Shown here piece after piece: positions 55,301-64,000 of a stretch of 64,000 nt of DNA; positions within the stretch are counted from its first letter, which is position 1, and each line of letters begins with the position of its first letter. A program made the translations under genes and the position numbers. The DNA comes from Apostichopus japonicus (Eukaryota; Echinodermata; Holothuroidea; Aspidochirotida; Stichopodidae). The notes beneath the pieces were generated by a model. The model made no database searches, was not told where the DNA came from, and saw only the letters and a list, made by a program, of their open reading frames with translations. The stretch covers positions 14,158,501 through 14,222,500 of the forward strand of contig NC_092569.1 of NCBI RefSeq assembly GCF_037975245.1, in the 5' to 3' direction.

Positions 55301-56212
55301 TAAATGTTAAGCCTTTTATAAAAAATTAATGTCTGAAGCAGTGCAAGATCATCTGATACACTCCTCCCAAATCGTATTGAAGGGAAATTTAAGCAAAGCA
55401 ATGCATTTATATTTGACGTCCGTTATCATTCGAATGGAAAAAGTATTCGTTTATAAATGTTTGGGTTATATATTAGTAGAGCCAAACAAACAAATTGGTT
55501 GCCGCATAAGTACATTTTCTTGTTCTGGTTAAACTTTAGCAACCAGTTTAGTCTTGCTAGAAATATTAAGCTTTTAAAACATACGTTTTTTTAGCTCTAA
55601 CTGTATGCGATTATGTATCTCCAATAGGTAACATCTACGTATGATAAAGAATAACATGTTAACTAACACTATAATTAATTTCTTTTGCCACAAGAGTCAG
55701 TTTACCTTGGTTTTACGGAAATATCAATGAAAAGCAAAAGTTGCCGCCCTGTTGTGGTTAAATCACATTATTCATTCCTATAAAAGGCTTAATGCAGACA
55801 TATTGCTACGTGTTAACTTGTATTAACCAACATGATATGCTTTCCATAATTGCAGGGTACCACAACTATAAAGTATCCCTACTATGTTAAAATCCAAAAT
55901 TACGCAGACGAGCCAGGGAGACACAATCTAATTTTGGGTAGTAATAGTCCAGGGGATTTCGTTCTGTACACAAGCAGCCATAAGGTACATGGCACGCTGT
56001 TTGTAGTGACACAGTACACCTTTCAGTACAGCAAAAGGCCTACTGAAACAATCTCTGGCGTACTAGTACGGGATAAGTGGGACGATGACACTGGCGGATA
56101 TCCCGAACTGATGGCAGGTGGTCCAGGAAAAGGCTATGTTGTAGTAAAAATATCCTCTCAGACACATCGGGGTTTCGATTTTTCCTTTTCTGTCTATGGT
56201 CGAAACACTTGA
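38294..56212 (+). CDS. Type II transmembrane death-domain protein with novel ectodomain (whole gene)
   Basis: Exons 38294-38338, 44563-44676, 45200-45458, 47451-47495, 50108-50247, 53674-53736, 54870-54932, 55856-56212 join in frame (phases 0,0,1,1,0,0,0) to 361 codons plus stop. The N-terminus has no signal peptide and carries an ETRPLL dileucine-type sorting motif. Residues 54-139 are a death domain, 178-199 a membrane helix flanked by KKK and RR, 202-243 a Thr/Ser stalk made of two near-identical exons, 244-361 a cysteine-free, beta-rich ectodomain I do not recognise. The death domain must face the cytosol, so the ectodomain is C-terminal (type II), the reverse of TNF-receptor-type death receptors. 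AATAAA signals at 56231 and 56252 follow the stop. Confidence 0.75.
39742..39749. repeat. Left target-site duplication of the hAT-like element
   Basis: agtagagg, identical to 44250-44257. Confidence 0.7.
39830..40245 (-). mobile_element. LINE 1 of nest, 3' part (minus strand)
   Basis: The minus frame reads [20 protein letters not shown] and [18 protein letters not shown], the usual C-terminus of a jockey/CR1-group reverse transcriptase ORF, then 3' UTR. It is the continuation of the fragment at 43320-43850; the plus-strand LINE sits between them. Confidence 0.65.
40247..43390 (+). mobile_element. LINE 2 of nest: L2/CR1-like non-LTR retrotransposon, inactivated
   Basis: Plus-strand order: leader peptide and basic segment (40331-40640), endonuclease ([26 protein letters not shown]), reverse transcriptase with [64 protein letters not shown] and the catalytic YADD, and a C-terminal FLGSMPKKY-like tail. 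Lesions: frameshift in a T7 run near 40845; loss of the endonuclease/RT linker near 41215; in-frame TAA at 42586-42588; another frameshift near 42750. The 3' end is a TCTA repeat, typical of L2/CR1 elements. Confidence 0.85.
41224..42588 (+). pseudogene. Reverse transcriptase ORF of LINE 2 (interrupted)
   Basis: A 454-codon open stretch covering the fingers-palm of the reverse transcriptase including [10 protein letters not shown] and YADDTV. The stop at 42586 lies before the thumb motif [15 protein letters not shown], which continues in the same frame, so this is a nonsense mutation. Not a host gene. Confidence 0.85.
43372..43850 (-). mobile_element. LINE 1 of nest, upstream part (minus strand)
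   Basis: The minus frames read [20 protein letters not shown], then after a frameshift [20 protein letters not shown] and [20 protein letters not shown] with [20 protein letters not shown], all C-terminal reverse-transcriptase motifs. It ends [14 protein letters not shown], where the plus-strand LINE interrupts it. Confidence 0.75.
44250..44257. repeat. Right target-site duplication of the hAT-like element
   Basis: agtagagg, identical to 39742-39749. Confidence 0.7.
44563..44676 (+). CDS. Death-domain gene exon 2: Ser/Thr-rich cytosolic linker
   Basis: Acceptor tcatcatttaccag, donor gtaact, phase 0-0, 114 nt. It begins [20 protein letters not shown] and ends VVSKVTIE. The preceding intron contains the nested transposons. 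Confidence 0.65.
45200..45458 (+). CDS. Death-domain gene exon 3: death domain
   Basis: Acceptor atttctctgtgcaataaag, donor gtattt, phase 0 in, 1 out. It encodes [20 protein letters not shown], then [12 protein letters not shown] and [18 protein letters not shown]. The W-x-x-I-G-x-x-L, L-x-x-I, M-L-x-x-W and A-L spacing is that of six-helix death domains (FADD, TNFR, ankyrin, UNC5 types). Confidence 0.85.
45459..47450. other. Intron 3 of death-domain gene, no feature beyond low complexity
   Basis: A purine-rich (GGGAGA)n-like stretch at 46765-46840 is the only structure noticed. The open frames here are short and lack family motifs. Confidence 0.4.
47451..47495 (+). CDS. Death-domain gene exon 4: short linker
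   Basis: Acceptor attccttaattatcag, donor gtaggt, phase 1-1, 45 nt. It encodes [15 protein letters not shown]. Skippable without frameshift. Confidence 0.55.
48120..49345 (-). mobile_element. 5'-truncated LINE with CCHC and restriction-like endonuclease (R2/NeSL/Hero type)
   Basis: A minus ORF of 393 codons (49343-48162) is open to its stop. C142-x2-C145-x8-H154-x4-C159 is the R2-type knuckle after the RT. A restriction-enzyme-like endonuclease follows: NDWIF, RPAITIF (264), IIIIELTVP (E279) and KKCKYQDL. The first catalytic Asp of the PD-(D/E)xK core is Ala at 264, so this copy looks inactive. It lies in intron 4 of the death-domain gene. Superfamily assignment rests on the knuckle plus endonuclease order. 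Confidence 0.78.
50108..50247 (+). CDS. Death-domain gene exon 5: membrane helix
   Basis: Acceptor tttttgtgtatacag, donor gtaagt, phase 1 in, 0 out. [20 protein letters not shown] precedes a 22-residue hydrophobic segment ([20 protein letters not shown]) and VRR. An alternative gtaagg donor six bases upstream would remove the RR. Confidence 0.75.
51830..52125 (+). pseudogene. Coding-like fragment with one in-frame TAG
   Basis: The frame reads [40 protein letters not shown] and EDIPDDLH, then TAG (52010-52012), then [20 protein letters not shown] and [14 protein letters not shown]. Biased, Ser/Glu-rich composition suggests a decayed gene or transposon ORF. Its end is the left arm of the palindrome. 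Source family unknown. Confidence 0.3.
52092..52349. repeat. Near-perfect 258-bp palindrome centred on (AT)n
   Basis: Arms of 89 nt (52092-52180 and 52261-52349) are reverse complements with a single mismatch, on either side of an exactly centred 80-nt AT tract. Each arm contains its own 17-bp inverted repeat (catatcagtacaatgag / ctcattgtactgatatg). The structure can form a nested cruciform. Confidence 0.93.
52181..52260. repeat. (AT)40 microsatellite at palindrome centre
   Basis: Pure AT, symmetric with respect to the arms. A second AT tract lies at 52357-52386. Confidence 0.95.
53674..53736 (+). CDS. Death-domain gene exon 6: stalk copy 1
   Basis: Acceptor gattatttttag, donor gtaagt, 63 nt, phase 0-0. 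It reads [20 protein letters not shown]. Near-duplicate of exon 7. Confidence 0.68.
54870..54932 (+). CDS. Death-domain gene exon 7: stalk copy 2
   Basis: Acceptor gattatttctag, donor gtaagt, 63 nt, phase 0-0. It reads [20 protein letters not shown] with an NTT glycosylation sequon. Same length and phase as exon 6, so stalk length can change without frameshift. Confidence 0.68.
55856..56212 (+). CDS. Death-domain gene exon 8: C-terminal ectodomain
   Basis: Acceptor ctttccataattgcag; 118 codons to TGA. It contains [40 protein letters not shown] and the end [12 protein letters not shown]. Alternating hydrophobic strands and Gly/Pro turns suggest a beta sandwich. No cysteine, no TNF, C1q, CUB, FBG or lectin signature that I can see. 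Likely ligand-binding or oligomerising domain; function unknown. Confidence 0.7.
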   Translation, partial: GTTTIKYPYYVKIQNYADEPGRHNLILGSNSPGDFVLYTSSHKVHGTLFVVTQYTFQYSKRPTETISGVLVRDKWDDDTGGYPELMAGGPGKGYVVVKISSQTHRGFDFSFSVYGRNT

Positions 56213-56230
56213 AGCATGTTCAGGCTGTAA

Positions 56231-56257
56231 AATAAATTGGTTCAAATAATCAATAAA
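56231..56257 (+). terminator. Polyadenylation signals of the death-domain gene
   Basis: AATAAA at 56231-56236 and 56252-56257, 19 and 40 nt after the stop. A good fit to a short 3' UTR. Confidence 0.6.
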
Positions 56258-56259
56258 AA

Positions 56260-59200
56260 CCAGGTTAGCTAGTATTAAATTAATCATTTACAAAATATAT
56301 TGTATAACAACTTAGGATTACTTAATCTAACAAATGTTTGAGATTAAATCGGTTTAATATCTGTAAAGTATTTCTTTCAAAATTTATGTCTCATGTCCAT
56401 GGTTTATTAATTTGTATCTCACCAATCACAAATTTGCCATATTTATTGCTATTCAGGTAATACTGTTCACACACGAGGCTGATTTTAATCATTGGCATAC
56501 TTTTAAGGGCTCAAGATGGACATGCGTTAAAATCATGAAAGTTCAATCATTGATTCAATGTCTTTTGGGTATCAAAATAACAATTGTCGAGACAAAGTGA
56601 CAGAACTTGCTATATGTTTTGCTACGATTGCCATCGCAATAAGATGTATACGTTTACTGAAGCACTTTTTGTTTACAATGTATCAAATAGAGATTTTACA
56701 CGATCCCACGTATGAGAACAGAACGGTTTAGGCGATCATTTTTAACTAGAAGTATTAAAACTTTGAATTGTATGATACATAGATAACTTTTTTAACCTAT
56801 TTTTGAGATGCTGTAGTCCATTTTATTATATTGTCATTTTATGATGAATATCAATAAATTTTACTTTTCTTTACTTTACTTATATATATTTACCTCACAT
56901 TTGTTAATCGTAATGTACTGATATAAGGAAAACAACATTGGATATTTTATCCAAGGAACAAAGAATCATCTCATAAAACCATAGAGACAAATACACGTTA
57001 TAAATAGTAGAAGCAGCGGTTATGAAAACTCTATCAACGCTCTACGAGGATAAGATTCTTAACATGACTGTAGTAATTGCATGATTGTAATTGTTTAAAG
57101 GATTTTTGCCAGTTTAGTTTAAATCAACATTTAAAGTACAGTCGTTTAGCAATGTAGCTAGCACTATGATGGCACTATTATGCTAACTTATTATTTCATG
57201 CTTTCGTTGCTAGGATTACTATACAGTGTGTTTTGTCTGATTGTCTTGGCTCTACTCGTGATCTACTACGAATTCGAAGTTTTGGGAGGGACACAACCAA
57301 TGTGATATGTAATGATATATTTTGCTAGGTTTGGAGATTATCCGTGGATGTCAGAATTGGCACGGCAATTGCTTAAATGGCTAGGACATTGATTAGTTTC
57401 GAAGATTTATTAACAGTTATATATAGAGTTGCTATTAGGCCTATGTCTAAGATTAATATATATTACCCAAGTGTTTGCAAAGTCATGTTCACATGCATGG
57501 GTGACCTATAGGACGACACTGAATATAAATATGTACTACAGATCGGACCATATTAAACAAAGCTTAGCAAGAAGCATCAACTCATAACTTTTAAAGACAA
57601 TTTTTCATAGCTTTTTCGATAAACTGTACATGTATAAAGACAATATTGTTAATTCTCTCAGGATATTACAAGTTTTTTGACAATGGGCAGTATTACATAC
57701 CAAATTGGTATGAGTGGCTGAACTGAAGTCTGCGAGTGATTACTGAATAAGAGGAACTAACATTTCATAAAGGTATCATGTACGTACAACAAGCATGCAT
57801 ACAGTTATTGCCGAAATTGCTGTGAACGCTCTTGTATAATTGTTTGTAAGCGCGCACAGGAGACCAAAGTTCAGACTATTTCTCTATATAGTTATACTAA
57901 GCTTATAGTACTTAATTGTGTCAAGCAAAAGACCGTGTTGGTTGCGCCCTTCATGTAGCAGTTAAAAGTTAGTGTACACAGCATCTCAGTAATGTAACTA
58001 TTTTATGAAGTCTAAAAAATGAACCGAATTGCTATTAATGAACAGACTGACTTTAATGATCTCTCCAAAGTCAGAAACGATACTTGTTTTTTTTTCAATC
58101 ACGGTTATTTTGGACCGATATTGGACTTTAAGTATCATTTATAACCATGCTTGATTGATTGGGGATACAAGTTATTCGACAGTATCCCAACACCATTAAT
58201 GCTGGAAGAAGTTGTAGCTCTAGGCTTTTCTTTCCTTAAGTTTTAATTTTCGTCACAGAATTCTAACCATCACATCGGGTTCTTCTGTTTGTTTTGTTTT
58301 TTGGAGGGAGCGGGAATGTTAACAATTTGGTTGCCACTATTTTGCGCAACCATAATTTTGTTTTAGATATTAATACTAAAGCTTTTATACACATGTTCAT
58401 AACATATCAGTATGCAAATTTAAGAAGCAAAATGTACTAATATAAAAAGGAGTATTAATCAATATATTTGCATTTTCATATTGGTTTTTTTTATTTCTTA
58501 ATATTATTGTCTTCCCATAATACTCTCAATATATCATATAGTATTCAAATAGCGCCACCTAATCGCAATACGCATGCGCTTGTAGTGCAACTCTTTATAT
58601 TATCGTACACAGTAAGCGCCATCTGCTCATCTGGAATGGCCAGTTTAAGTGATAGACGATGTAAGACTCATGGCCTGTTTCCTTCGAGTTGTTAGATAAA
58701 CTCGTGAGATTACACAAAAGGAACATCGAATCTTAAAGGCGGATTAGTTGTAACAGTATACAAAGAAGTTCGTTTATGTGTTAAGAGAAACCGAGGAAAG
58801 TTTATTTTCTGTTCCGCGTTTCGGATGTCTCTTTCTTCAAAACGAGATTGAAGCGAATAACATTGTCACAGTTATGTGTTCTTTTCTTCTGTTCGAAAAT
58901 AATTTGAAGCGATTTGAGATGAAGTCAGTTTGACATTTTACAAGTTACAAGAATCATCTTTCAGTGATAGTAGTATTGCCGTACTCTTGTTATACTTAGT
59001 TCTGCAAAAGAGAAAGAAAACCAAATGTCTATATCTTTCAACGGATTTTCTCCGATACCTCAAATGGGATTCTCGTTGTTTCTTCTTACTGAATAGAGAG
59101 CAGTTTGGTGTTATACTTGTGTACAACAGCAGTACAGAAGCGTTTGATGCTTAATTAATTGACGTTCACAGTCTCTGACATTTCATGGAATCTAATTGTT

Positions 59201-59420
59201 TTAATCGGCTTTTTAGAAGTGATCTGATCATAGTCAAATATCGTACCCTATCTATGAAATCAGTTACAGTATCGATCATTTAAAAGAAAATAATTATATC
59301 AAAATTGAGGCCTCAGTGTCAGATTTTATTGCAATTAATTTTGACGGTGATTTCCCAAATTAAAAAATCATTTTATATAGTTTTTCATTGTGCGAATCAG
59401 TCCGTGAAAAGCTTTCTAGT
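56260..59420. other. Intergenic, no gene supported
   Basis: AT-rich. A CGCATGCGC motif at 58571 upstream of a short ATG frame (58637-58695) hints at a promoter, but the frame has no recognisable motif. An open frame at 58930-59154 is also unconvincing. Confidence 0.4.
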
Positions 59421-60562
59421 CACTTCGCCCAACAACCATTTCGCCCAACTGCCATTTCGCCCAACCAGCCTGGTCATTTCGCCCAACCAACCTGGTCATT
59501 TCGCCCAACCAGCATGGTCATTTTGCCCAACCATCATAGTCATTTCGCCCAACCAGCATGGTCATTTCGCCAAACCGTGTTGGTCATTTCGCCCAACCTT
59601 ATTTTTACTAATATTCAGTCCGAATAATATTACTTTTTCTATTCTACTAGTTCAATTTGATTTATTTTGGGTTAGGTTACTTCGTAATAGGTAAATAAAA
59701 AAAGTGAGGTCCGCTCGATATCGATCAAAGTCTGAGTAGTTATTTCAGGTATAATGGGAGGATTACACTACTTTAGGCGTTTACGCATACAATGGAAGTT
59801 ATATTATTATTATACAAACACAGGGGAATCGGTCTTCATAAAAACCTATCAAACCTAACCAATAAAACACTGATCCATCCTACTGACTAACAATTCCCGA
59901 ACGTTTCCTTATTAAATTGAAAAAAAAATATATATAAAACCCGTCCGTAATATTGAAGTACTATATTTAATCAATGTACCCACTTTATCAATGTAACCAC
60001 ATATGTTATGTAATTAATTTAACCACGACTTCAAGTTTCCTTGATACTCGGTTCGTATCCCGTAACGTTAACAATTCCCGAACGTTTACTATCAAACCTA
60101 ACCCCTAAAACACTGATCCATCCTCAAGATTCCTTAATATTCGGTTCGTATCCTGTAACGTTACAAATTCCCGAACGTTTCCTTACTAAAGTTATACAAA
60201 GTAAAGGACTTCAAGTTTCCTTAATATTCCTTAATATTCGAACGTTTACTATCAAACCTAACCCCTAATACACTGATCGATCCTCAAGTTTCCTTAATAT
60301 TCGGTTCGTATCCTGTAACGTTAACAATTCCCGAACGTTTCCTTTTGAAGTATCATATGTAATCAAGGTTAGGCGAAATGACCAGGCTGGTTGGGCGAAA
60401 TGACCAGGCTGGTTGGGCAAAATGACCAGGCTGGTTGGGCGAAATGACCAGGCTGGTTGGGCGAAATGACCAGGCTGGTTGGGCGAAATGACCAGGCTGG
60501 TTGGGCGAAATGGTAAGGTTGGGCGAAATGGCAGTTGGGCGAAATGGTTGTTGGGCGAAGTG
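59421..60562. mobile_element. Foldback-like element, inverted arms of 22-bp repeats
   Basis: The left arm (59421-59605) starts cacttcgcccaacaaccatt and holds about seven units of tttcgcccaaccagcctggt-ca. The right arm (60368-60562) is its reverse complement with about six units and ends with the exact complement of the left start. The centre contains a second tandem family (ggttcgtatc..cgtaacgtt, attcccgaacgttt). Long inverted arms built of tandem repeats are the layout of Foldback/Galileo-like elements. No transposase, no clear target duplication. Confidence 0.7.
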
Positions 60563-60581
60563 TCCTGCTTCCCGTGAAAAT

Positions 60582-60725
60582 ATGCCTGCAAAATGGTTCA
60601 GCACGTTTTATGACAGAATCCACAGAGGTCGTGAAGTTCCTACTGAAGCTGACGATGGGGACTTTTATAATAATAAGAACGGTAAACATCATGTAGAGAA
60701 CGGCGATAATCTACATATGGGAGAG
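60582..60725 (+). CDS. Possible first coding exon of an unknown gene
   Basis: ATG 20 nt downstream of the foldback element; a 48-codon frame MPAKWFSTFYDRIHRGREVP followed by an acidic, Asn-rich stretch to GAG|gtatgc (phase 0). Composition looks coding and hydrophilic (cytosolic or nuclear). A possible phase-0 continuation is at 61258-61375 (TFVGVCEIYIFTM...), hydrophobic and ending at a TAA that overlaps an AATAAA, but I cannot confirm it. Confidence 0.33.
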
Positions 60726-63700
60726 GTATGCAGCATATTCGAAAGTCCTTACCGCATACTTAGTTTAAGTGCTTTTCATATATGATATACAAAATATATA
60801 GTTATTGTACCAGAAATGCAGTGGAAACTGCGATAATAGACATATTGTGAGGTATGCATGAATTATCTTCGACAATAGTTAACGCAAGCTTATGACAAGT
60901 TTTTTTTTCGATAAGCAAATCAAAATATTCAAGAAATAGTAATAATTTCATTCTTATAAATATGTAAGAAATGTGAGCAAATCCACTCGGCACACAGTCC
61001 TACCTAAGAACCTGGCAAAATCATTACTTCCTTCACGTTAACAGTTACTAAGTTCACCTTGATATCTTAATCTTAGCTTATACATCAGAATTTGTTTATC
61101 ATATCTGCAACCGACAGACCTATACTGGATATAAAGTAACTCGGTGTCATATGTACAGTATACCGAATACATTGTATAGTAACACATGTTACACATGTAA
61201 CACATTTAACGACCATGTTTCTAAGGCACTGTCAGACTTTTGTTGTCAGACTTTTGTTGGTGTCTGCGAAATCTACATATTCACCATGGTATTTTACACA
61301 GATGTTGAACGAGTTATTCGGTCCGTCTGCATTTGCTCAGTATTTTTAAACATTGTGAACACCCTATGTATTCAATAAAATCATTCTTAAGTCAGTTGAT
61401 GTCTATATGTTATAACACTAGTTCACTGCAGCTACGGCAAATCAATGTTTATAATTGAATTCCCATATGACCAACCTACATCTTTGGCACTGTATCCTAT
61501 TTTAATATTCGCATTTATATGCTCATTAACACATGACCCTTCAACCCATTAATTTCTTTTATTATCTCATAGACACCGTATTGCGCTTTCAAAAACTAAT
61601 TTAAGCTTATATCAGATCCGGTAAATCTACCCTTGGTAAAAGCCTGACAGTATCATGAAGGTATTCTATTACGCTGAAGTCATTGTCCATTCATAAAAAT
61701 AAAGTTTTAATTAAGAGGCCTTTGACAGAAGACCGATACCGGATGCCTTGCTACAGTAAAGGTTTTAACTCATCAATCAAAGAAAGTTCATCGTAACTAT
61801 CCATATGCTGATACATTAATGACAAAACACACATCTTTTCAGATCGCGATTGGTAATGGGTTGTAATTTTTTTGCAAAACAAAAGAATTTCAACCAAAGT
61901 TAAAACGTCCATTGGTTGAATCATTGCAAAGTCAATACCTATACAGCTCTTGTAAATGTATAGGTTCTTAGTATCATCGTGGAAGTTATCAGTATTAGGC
62001 CTACCGATGTGATTTTTATGGTTTCTTTTTTTTTTAAATTTATGAAGTTGTAATATATCTGACCAATATTTGACTTTCTATAGCCTATTTGGTAGCAGTA
62101 CATTGCTGACATATAAATAAGCAATGTTTACGTATAAAACACTTTGTTGACTTATAAATAAGCAATACTAGTCCTCAGAGTGTACTTCGACCACATGATT
62201 AATGAAATTGCATGAAAAACAGGCCAATCCTTTTCGTAAACATTCAATTTATTACGTTGACTAGAGATTCTAGAATTTCTATGTTACGTTTATTTTATTG
62301 TCACGCTCGATTTGCCCCGTGGCTCTTTGATCGTCTCCTTATTTTCCAGAAAATTGAATCCGCTCAGCCTCGACACGATTCCCTCAGGGATATCATATCA
62401 AAAAAAAGTTAACACCTCCATTAGCTGATCTGTGAATGTCAATTAAGAAGCTTATCTAGCGTGACCTAGGAATGTGACTAGAATAACAATATGAAAAAAT
62501 ATACTTGTTTTTATTGATACGTTTTAATTTTTCCCTCCAACAAAGACTTAGGATCCATCAAATTGACAGTTTCACTTTGGTCTGTAACATAAATGCCGTA
62601 ACATTTAGATACCATACGAGAATAATGTCACACTTTATCCTATGAAATAATTTATGGTTTGTCGTTAAGGGGGAGAAATATTTGCAGCGAGATTAAATCA
62701 CCTATTTGCCTAAATTTGCACGGATTTAACTTCCATGTGTCCATCTGTTTCCTTAAACTTTGATTTAGACAAACGTTCTTGTATAAACTCTTCCCATTGT
62801 AAGTGAAAATTAATTTAAAAAAAAGCACTACCCTTATCTGTTTGGTTGCTAGCTTAAGGAGCAAACGGGGACAGACATATCAGAATATCTGCCAATCAAT
62901 CATAGGCAGTATTAATGCCACGGAGACGAGCAGACGTTCAAGGCCTTATTTCCTAAGTCTCGAAGCGAAGTCCATTGGCAAATCCACTCTCGCACTATTC
63001 TCTGTGGCAGAATAACACAATTTTGGGCGTAATATGCATCGGTTAGCACTATTTCCGGAACGTGATTGGAAGATGGGAGTTGGGGGAAAGAATTGGTTTT
63101 GACGTAGGTGATGTTGATTAAGTCTATCAAGGGCGTTGAAAACCATTATATCCTTTCAGATCTTGCGTTAAATCATTAATTGGTCGGTTATCTGGCTATA
63201 CAGCTATAAAACTATACAGGGAAGGCTCAAGGTGGATGTATTGTGACGTAGGGTGGCGAAGAACCGATAGAGGCAGATATTCCATTACAAAATAACCTCA
63301 AAAACATTCAAGGAAGTGAATGCTCTGATGTGCTGTTCGCAAATGATTAAGTATTTTATTGTGGTTGATGGATGGGGGGGGGGGGGGTGGGGATTAAAAG
63401 TGCACTTTTAGAGTGTTCATTTCTTAAAGAAAAAAACATAAACATGAAACGGCATGCAGTGCTTGGCAGCGACCAGCCAATGCAATCTGGGGAGAGGCAC
63501 GAGGCGGAGGGCTATTTTGTGGGGGGAGGGGGATGAGGGGCAAACACTGATATTTGGCAGAGATATAAGGGGAAGGGTTTCGTCTTCAGTTTGGTAATAT
63601 CTCTCCAAGTAAAGTGACTTAGACGCAAGATGGTGCTATACACCCGATACACGAAAAGAACACAGTTACTACTCTAAATCTTAAAGTTTTGTAACCAAGT

Positions 63701-64000
63701 AAAGACTGGATCGTGCTATGAATCGATAGCATTTGTTATTAGGATTACAGTAAGAACTTAGAACATGTGTAATTCCAACAAACCAGTTGTTGGGATTTTT
63801 GGTACAAATTTCCCCAGTTCTTATTGTATTACCAATAGCACATGCTACTGATGTATCAGATTTGTCAGCACAATCCAGTTTTTACTGTGGTACAAAGTTT
63901 TAAGATTTAGAGTAGTCAATGTAAATATCTGTGTGTATCGACTGTGCTATCATTTAACAATTTTTCACATTAATGCATTGCATTGCAAGCTGTTTCTTTT
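60726..64000. other. No gene supported
   Basis: AT-rich sequence with several short open frames lacking splice context. A poly-G run at 63373-63387 and a GA-rich stretch near 63510-63540 are the only low-complexity features. Confidence 0.4.

Larger units (their letters stand above)
53325..55855 (+). repeat. Tandem duplication carrying the stalk exon
   Basis: Copy 1 (about 53325-54485) and copy 2 (about 54486-55855) share blocks: acgaaaacaacgccgcc, gagcgataag/gagctttaag, the 63-nt exon, aaacattgcatttaccaatc, and cctataaaaggcttaatgca. Copy 2 has an extra ~170-nt segment near 55100. At 54486 copy 1 ends in ggtaccgcaactaag, a remnant of the start of exon 8. Confidence 0.8.

Noticed and set aside
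58930-59154. 74-codon open frame as a gene
   Set aside because: No motif, no splice context and no nearby polyadenylation signal.
59305-59694. Open frames rich in HFAQPAWSFRPT-type repeats (also 60265-60692)
   Set aside because: They arise from 22-bp repeats in several frames at once (22 is not a multiple of 3), so the frame is not conserved between units.
59421-60562. CRISPR-like array
   Set aside because: 22-bp units are contiguous without unique spacers, occur as inverted arms, and the context is an intron-rich animal genome.

Overview
The window looks like a chromosomal segment of a marine deuterostome. An echinoderm, plausibly a sea cucumber, is my inference from the fibrinogen-related lectin genes, the membrane death-domain gene, the intron-rich AT-rich layout and the many LINE, SINE and TIR relics. 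Nothing in the sequence names a species. Coding is about a tenth of the window; the rest is introns, microsatellites and transposon debris.

Layout. (1) 1-505, minus strand: two intact Ser/Thr-rich linker exons of a fibrinogen-related gene that continues off the left end. (2) 1427-17667, plus strand: a nine-exon gene whose exons join in frame at every junction (predicted 1,383 residues). It fuses a complete KMT5A-like SET methyltransferase domain, a 70-residue tandem repeat, two zinc knuckles, a tyrosine-recombinase catalytic domain and a SANT-like C-terminus. Intron 3 holds seven copies of a ~600-bp tandem repeat. (3) 17.7-22.8 kb: tandem duplications of the gene's last exon and of a 122-bp unit carrying a candidate terminal exon, dispersed repeats with AGGTCA motifs, and a foldback repeat. 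(4) 23.2-26.35 kb, minus: 5' end of a fibrinogen-related paralog (gene B: signal peptide, Cys module, Ser/Thr exon). Its continuation is probably the exons at 1-505, which would place the SET-recombinase gene inside its intron. (5) 24.5-27.3 kb: a TIR element and a LINE fragment. (6) 29.6-35.3 kb, minus: fibrinogen-related gene A (signal peptide, Cys module, Ser/Thr exons, TIL, EGF-like, fibrinogen C-terminal domain) with a probable one-base frameshift at its very end. (7) 38.3-56.2 kb, plus: an eight-exon gene predicted to encode a 361-residue type II membrane protein with a cytoplasmic death domain, one membrane helix, a duplicated Thr/Ser stalk and a cysteine-free ectodomain I do not recognise. 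Its introns carry a hAT-like element (8-bp target duplication) with two nested LINEs, a LINE encoding a restriction-like endonuclease, and a near-perfect 258-bp palindrome around an AT microsatellite. (8) 59.4-60.6 kb: a foldback-like element with 22-bp repeat arms, directly abutting a possible first exon (60582-60725). (9) 60.7-64 kb: no gene that I can support.

How the genes relate. Gene A and gene B share architecture (signal-peptide exon, Cys-pair exon, symmetric phase 1-1 Ser/Thr exons), so the minus strand is a local cluster of secreted lectin-like genes of the kind linked to invertebrate immunity. The death-domain gene could be an innate-immune or cell-death receptor. The SET-recombinase gene is either a transposon-derived host gene or a recombinase-encoding element that carries a chromatin-modifying domain. 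These functional links are inference; the exon structures are read directly from the sequence.
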